The notes beneath the pieces were generated by a model. That model was not told where the DNA came from and made no database searches. It saw nothing but the letters and a program-made list of their open reading frames with translations. Below are positions 36,401-42,400 of a DNA stretch of 64,000 bases, piece by piece. The first letter of the stretch is position 1. Every line of letters begins with the position of its first letter. Origin of the DNA: Tridacna crocea (lineage: Eukaryota; Mollusca; Bivalvia; Cardiida; Cardiidae). Location: NCBI GenBank assembly GCA_943736015.1, contig OX031065.1:25558427-25622426 (forward strand), in the 5' to 3' direction. Position numbers and translations under genes: made by a program.

Positions 36401-39400
36401 TGGTTTGACAAAGGGTATATATGAATTGGAACTTTTGCAATGGCTTCAGTCTATCATTTGCAAGAGTCTTAAGTATATGAATTCTCCATGGTATTTATAT
36501 TTGATGGCTTCATGTTATTTGCACGCAAATGAACCTTTTGCCATGCAATCTCAAGATTTAACGACCTTTAGGAATAGGGCTGTAGAAAACATTGTGGGAA
36601 AAGAAGATAATGGTGATAACCAGTATTCCTTCCTTTTCCCACCATGATTTCAATCTTTTCAGAGAAAAAAATTCTTAGTGTTTTAACTCTTTACTAAATG
36701 ACAAAATTTGAGACTGATCAAAATTCAAAGCAGACAACAATTTAAATGTGGCTGTAATGGAGGAAATTTTCTTTAAATTGGTAGAAAAATTTGTGGGTAA
36801 AGGAGAAAATGCTGATCTCCAGCATTTTCTCCTTTTTACCCACAATGTTTTCTGAAGGCTTTTTTCTTTAAGGTTGTTACAACTCGGAACTGTGTGGTAA
36901 AAAGTTAATTAGATGGCTTTATGTTATCATTTGCACAGTAACTGTTATTCTATTTGTGAATTTCCGTGGCCTTAATGTAATGGCCTAATGTTGTTATTTT
37001 GCTTGAATCCTAGTGTATGATCCCCTATTTCCTTTACTAACCCCATTGTAGATTTTAAATCAAGATTCTAGTCAAGCAGTGTGTTTCACACAAAACGGGA
37101 TAGGTTTGAGTGAGAGGTTTATTTATTAATAAAGAAATGATGACAAAGTTTTTAACTGTCTGAATTCAAATTATCTGTGAAAATACAGATTTGTTTCAAA
37201 TGCTTGAAATGCTTGTTATATAACAGCACTTTATTTTCCTACAAATACTTTCAAAAGCGTTCTTGCTGGAAGTTTTTAAGCTTCGACATCTTTAGCAATG
37301 GTTGAAAGGTTTCTAATGCTTTACTTTGATTTTACTAAAGTTCTGTGGACTAAAACACTTAAAAAAAACAATGATTAAAATAATGTTTCCATTAAAATTT
37401 TTAAAATTTGGATTCTCTTATCAGGAGACATTGTAATATTGTGGCTATAGGAGAAATTAATTATTACTTACAAGCAATGGCTGCTTACAAATACAGTATA
37501 TAATTTCTTCATTGGCAACACTGTTTTTAAAAGTGGTGTGCAATAAGAAGAAAAAAAGTTGTCAAACAATGATTATGTCTTGGAGTGGTACCGAGACTCT
37601 TAAGAAACATTTAACCCATTACCACCCAATCCCTGCTTTTGAGGACCCTGAGAAAGAAACCTTTAGAAAGCATTGTGGGAAAAGGAGAAAATGCTGGTTA
37701 CCAGCATTTTCTCCTTTTCCCACAATGTTTTCTACCCTTCACAAGACAATTTCAAATTTTCAGCCCATCTTATTTTGTCGTCTGTAAATGTTCTTCGATT
37801 TGGACAAGCCTGAAATAATGTCGTTTGGTAATGAGTTAATACCTTTAATAACTATAAGACAGGGTACTGATATTGATTTAGAAGAAAGGAGTGTAGACAA
37901 AGATAAGCCAATATATTTGTGCCATTACATGTATTACTTTGTCAATACCTTTCATGACCATTTTTGTTTTTATTTTTCCAGCCATGGTTAAAATTAGAAG
38001 ATCCAACAGCATTTCAGATTTCTCATTTGAAGATTACAAATTTTCTGATGACATAGACCCCAAGGAAAAGGCTGAGGAGATCGAAAGGAAGCAGCATGAA
38101 AATTTTTCTAAGTCAGTTTATATTTGTGCAAAGTTCTGCAATTTTAATTGAGCCTATGAGAATCTTTCTGAAATAGTGACCAGGGTTTGGATTTAACATC
38201 AACCATTTTCATATAAACTTAGCTTCTGCAATTTTAAAAGTGATGGTTATTGTTTAGGGAGTTAATTGCCCATGGTCCCCCCCACCCCCCATCACAGATC
38301 CTGTGACATGGCAGTTAAGGAGGTATTCATCGACCTGCATCCGTTTCAACCATTCTTTGTAACATTTGTAGTCTAATTCTCAAGATATACGTAAATTTCT
38401 AAGTAACACAAGTTCTGATTGGCTAAGCCAATCATATTTTGTTTCTCTATACAAATCTAGAATAAGGCTAAGAATAGAATCTGGATAGGTTTTTGTGGTA
38501 TTTGTCGAGGACAATGCCGCTAAGAGTTCAATATTGAATTTTGAAGACCAAGTATCATAATTTGTGCAAAGCCGAAGGAAATAAACCCAATTAAACTCAA
38601 TTTTTCTCAAGCAGATGAGTTTTTCTGTATCACTCGGATATGTAAATGGGCATGGCATGTTAAAATACACTCTGTGAGGCAGTCGATTGTGGAAATACTA
38701 ATTTTCTATTGAAAATAACTTCACTGGCTCATAGCCTTCTATCGGCGCAATGATATGAAATTTGGTCCTGGGTTTTTTCATTCCATAACCAGTTTATCCC
38801 ATGGCTTGTTCATCCCATTAATTCATGCTGCTTCATTTGATAGGGCATGAATATTTATAGATCGAAATAATTGATTGTAATGTTGGTGGTACAAACTTAA
38901 TTCTGTTAGATACTGGTATATTTACATGGTTTGTCTCTGTACCATCATGCATCCTACTGTCAAGGGATGTTACACCTGACTCGTTATGATCGAAGAGAGA
39001 CAACCAATACACAAATAATTCTAACTTTGTCATGAGTACTCTCCCTTGAACCAAAATGTAATTCATTTGCTTTGTAGGTTAACTTTCAAGCCAGTATTTC
39101 AATAATATTTCTCTTTTTCTTTCAAATTGTTAATTTCACACAATAGCTTCCTTGTCAAGTACCACTTCAGCGTTCTCAATGCTTTGATTCAATATATGCC
39201 TGGTAGCTCAGTTGTTTTGGGTTTTGCCAGAAGTCCAGGTGTTTCTAAACTTGGTTAACCCTGTACCTAACAGCAAAATGTTATACCAGTCCAAATTGCA
39301 GGTGATAAAGGTGGCCCACATGATGAATTTATCGTTGATAGGTTGGAAAACACTGTGGGAAAAGGAGAAAATTATGGTTTTCAGCATTTTCTCCTTTTTA

Positions 39401-42400
39401 TGGTGGAAGTACATTCGGCCTTAGACACATTTATTGCTTACCACAAAAGAACGAAATGCATTTCATTTGTATTGTTTGGGAGGTAATTTTGTAGATTTCT
39501 CCTCATTTATACACTTTGTTAGTGTTTGCACCATGAAATAGGTCGCATGCTAGGTAACTCTATGATGTTCTTTCAGGATGCTTGACCCCACAAAGTATCT
39601 CCACTATGATCACTACATGAAAGTATATGGGGACATTCTGTATAGATGGGGGCTGAGGAACCAGTCTGTAGAAATACTCAAATTTGTAACCATTCCACCA
39701 GAGCCACATGCTGGATTAGGTTGGTATGATTTTATGATAAGCTTTTTGGTAGTGATCTGCTTTTAAAACATTTTGACAAAAGGGGACATAGTTTGCAAAT
39801 ATATGCTTCTCTTTTTTTCCCCCACATGTATTGGTATTTTAATTCAAAATCTGAATTCATTCTGATTGTCCGTATTTTAAGGAAGTTTTCAAAGTTGTCC
39901 ACTGCAGTTTTTCTAGGGAGTAATGATATTACAAATAGATCTCTATGGATTTATTTTGAAATGGATTATTATACCCCAAAAAACTCTGTTTTGGGGGGTA
40001 TATAGGAGTCTGCCCGTCCATCTGTCCGTCTGTCGGTCGATCTGTAGCTTTTTGTCCGCTCTATTTCTCATAAACTACAGGACGAATTTTATTCAAACTT
40101 CACAGGTAAACTCAGCATCAAGCAGAGATGTGCATATGAAATGTTGGTTATGGTTCATTGATTTTTCACTGGAAAAAAAGTTATGGCCCTTTCATGAAAT
40201 TTCTTGTCCGCCCTTTTTCTCATCAACTATAGGACAGATTTGGTTCAAACTACACAAATAGACTCGGTATCAAGCAGAAATGTGCAAATTCTATTTTGAT
40301 TATGGTTTATTTAGGTTTCATGGAGTTATGGCCCTTTGATGATTCTGGACAAATTTCTTTCAAACTTCATGGATAGACTTTGCACTCAGCTAAGATGTGC
40401 ATATCATAAATTGTTCTTAGTTAATTAAATAAAATTTCCAAGAGCTAAGCCCTTTTTTGTCGTTCTCTTTATGACGGTGCCCTTGCTGAATTGATGAAAA
40501 TAAATTATACTTTTGATAGAATATTTTAACACAGCTGTCCGTCCGTCGGTCGGTCTGTAGCTTTTGTCCGCTCTATTTCTCATAAACTATTGGACGAATT
40601 TTATTCAAACTTCACAGGTAGACTCAGTATCAAGCAGAGATGTTTATATGAAATGTTGGTTATGGTTCAGTGATTTTTCACTGAGTTATGGCCCTTTCAT
40701 GAAATTTCTTGTCCGCTCTTTTTCTCATCAACTATTGGACAGATTTGGTTCAAACTACACAAATAGACTCAGTATCGAGCAGAGATGTGCATATTCTATT
40801 TTGATTATGGTTTATCAAGGTTTCATGGAGTTATGGCCCTTTGATGATTCTGGACAAATTTCTTTCAAACTTCATGGATAGACTTTGCACTCAGCAAAGA
40901 TATGCATATATATCATAAATTGTTCTTAGTTAATTAAATAAAATTTCCAAGAGCTAAGCCCTTTTTTGTCGTTCTCTTTATGACGGTGCCCTTGCTGAAT
41001 TGATGAAAATAAATTATACTTTTGATAGAATACTTTTAACACAGCTTCTATGTCATGCTTACTTTCAAAAACTATTACACTAAATAATTTTTTTTCGCAA
41101 TGATTTGCATACAATAGTTTTGCCTTTTCTAAATTCTTAAAATCAATTCAGCAAATGTGACTTACCTCCTATAGGTGGGCATTGGTAACAAAACCACCTT
41201 TACTAAGTTTGCTTTAGTGCAGATGTTGCTTTATGTGTTGTATGTGTCTGCATTCATCACCTTTAGTGATAGCCCTGGTATAATTGACTCTCCAGTCATT
41301 ATTTTGCATTCCTGTGACATTAATCTATTTTGTGACAATGAGCTGTTGGGAGGTATGATCATGTTTAGTGATAGCTCTAGTGTTTTTCTACTTTTTAGAG
41401 TTTAAAGTACAGTGCCATTACTGTAATACTGATGTTAGAGGTGTGAAATGTGGAACATGCAAAATGCAGGCACTCCAATGTATCATATGTCATAAAGGGG
41501 TCAGAGGTGAGTATATGACAGATGTATCACAACTATCGATGACCATGAGAAAAAAGGCTTTTGTAAAATTAGTAGGAAAAAGCAAGAATGCTGCTAAGCA
41601 TTATTTTCATATATCGTCAATAGCCTGAAATCAATTTCAAGGTAGAGATTTTACATTTTTCATCCAATTCTTTTGAAACTTGCACAGATCATTTGATAAT
41701 TCAAGGGCTCTATTGGCCCTATTAAAAGGAAGAAAATCCAGCAATCAGTTTAGGAAAAGCAGCCTTTTGACGACATAGTTTTCTCAACATAGTCCACATT
41801 AGAGGTCACATAAGTTTGAAACTGGGAGAGATTGTAAAATGCAAGGAGTACTGAAAACGTATCAAGTTTTGGGGGATTCCTGATAATTGGATTTGAGAAA
41901 TTTTACTTCAGTTATTTCTCTGTTTAATTCACCATGCCTACAGTCATGATGATGTACGCAAGAAAATAAGCAAATTCACTGCAAGTAAAGCAATCCAGGC
42001 CTGCAAGGGCCTCAATTTTTTCTGGGTATTTATAAACATGGATTGTGTGGTAAACGTTTTAACCCTTTACCCCATATGGCATTTCTATGGCATCTCTGAT
42101 TACCCTAAATGATGGCAAGGATGAAGCCATTTCTTATGTGTAAATGACACCTTTTGATAGCGTAGAAAACATTGTGACAAGCACAAGCAATTTCACCTTT
42201 TGCCATAATGTTTTCCAAAGGCTCCTATAAGCAATGCATAGAAATGAGTATCTATGGAGTAAAGGGTTGAAAGAGGTGGCCTCCTCAATGTTTACATACT
42301 TCAGGAAACTCCAACACTTGGTAGCAAATAAGTATAGTTGTGTATGACAAGCTATGTGTAAAGGTAGGATTGCTTGTAACAGTATCTTTTACTTTCAACT

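Noticed and set aside
39923..40881. Open frames of 105-112 codons with repeated LSALFLINY-type text
   Set aside because: They lie in the duplicated pearl-like repeat and change frame between units.
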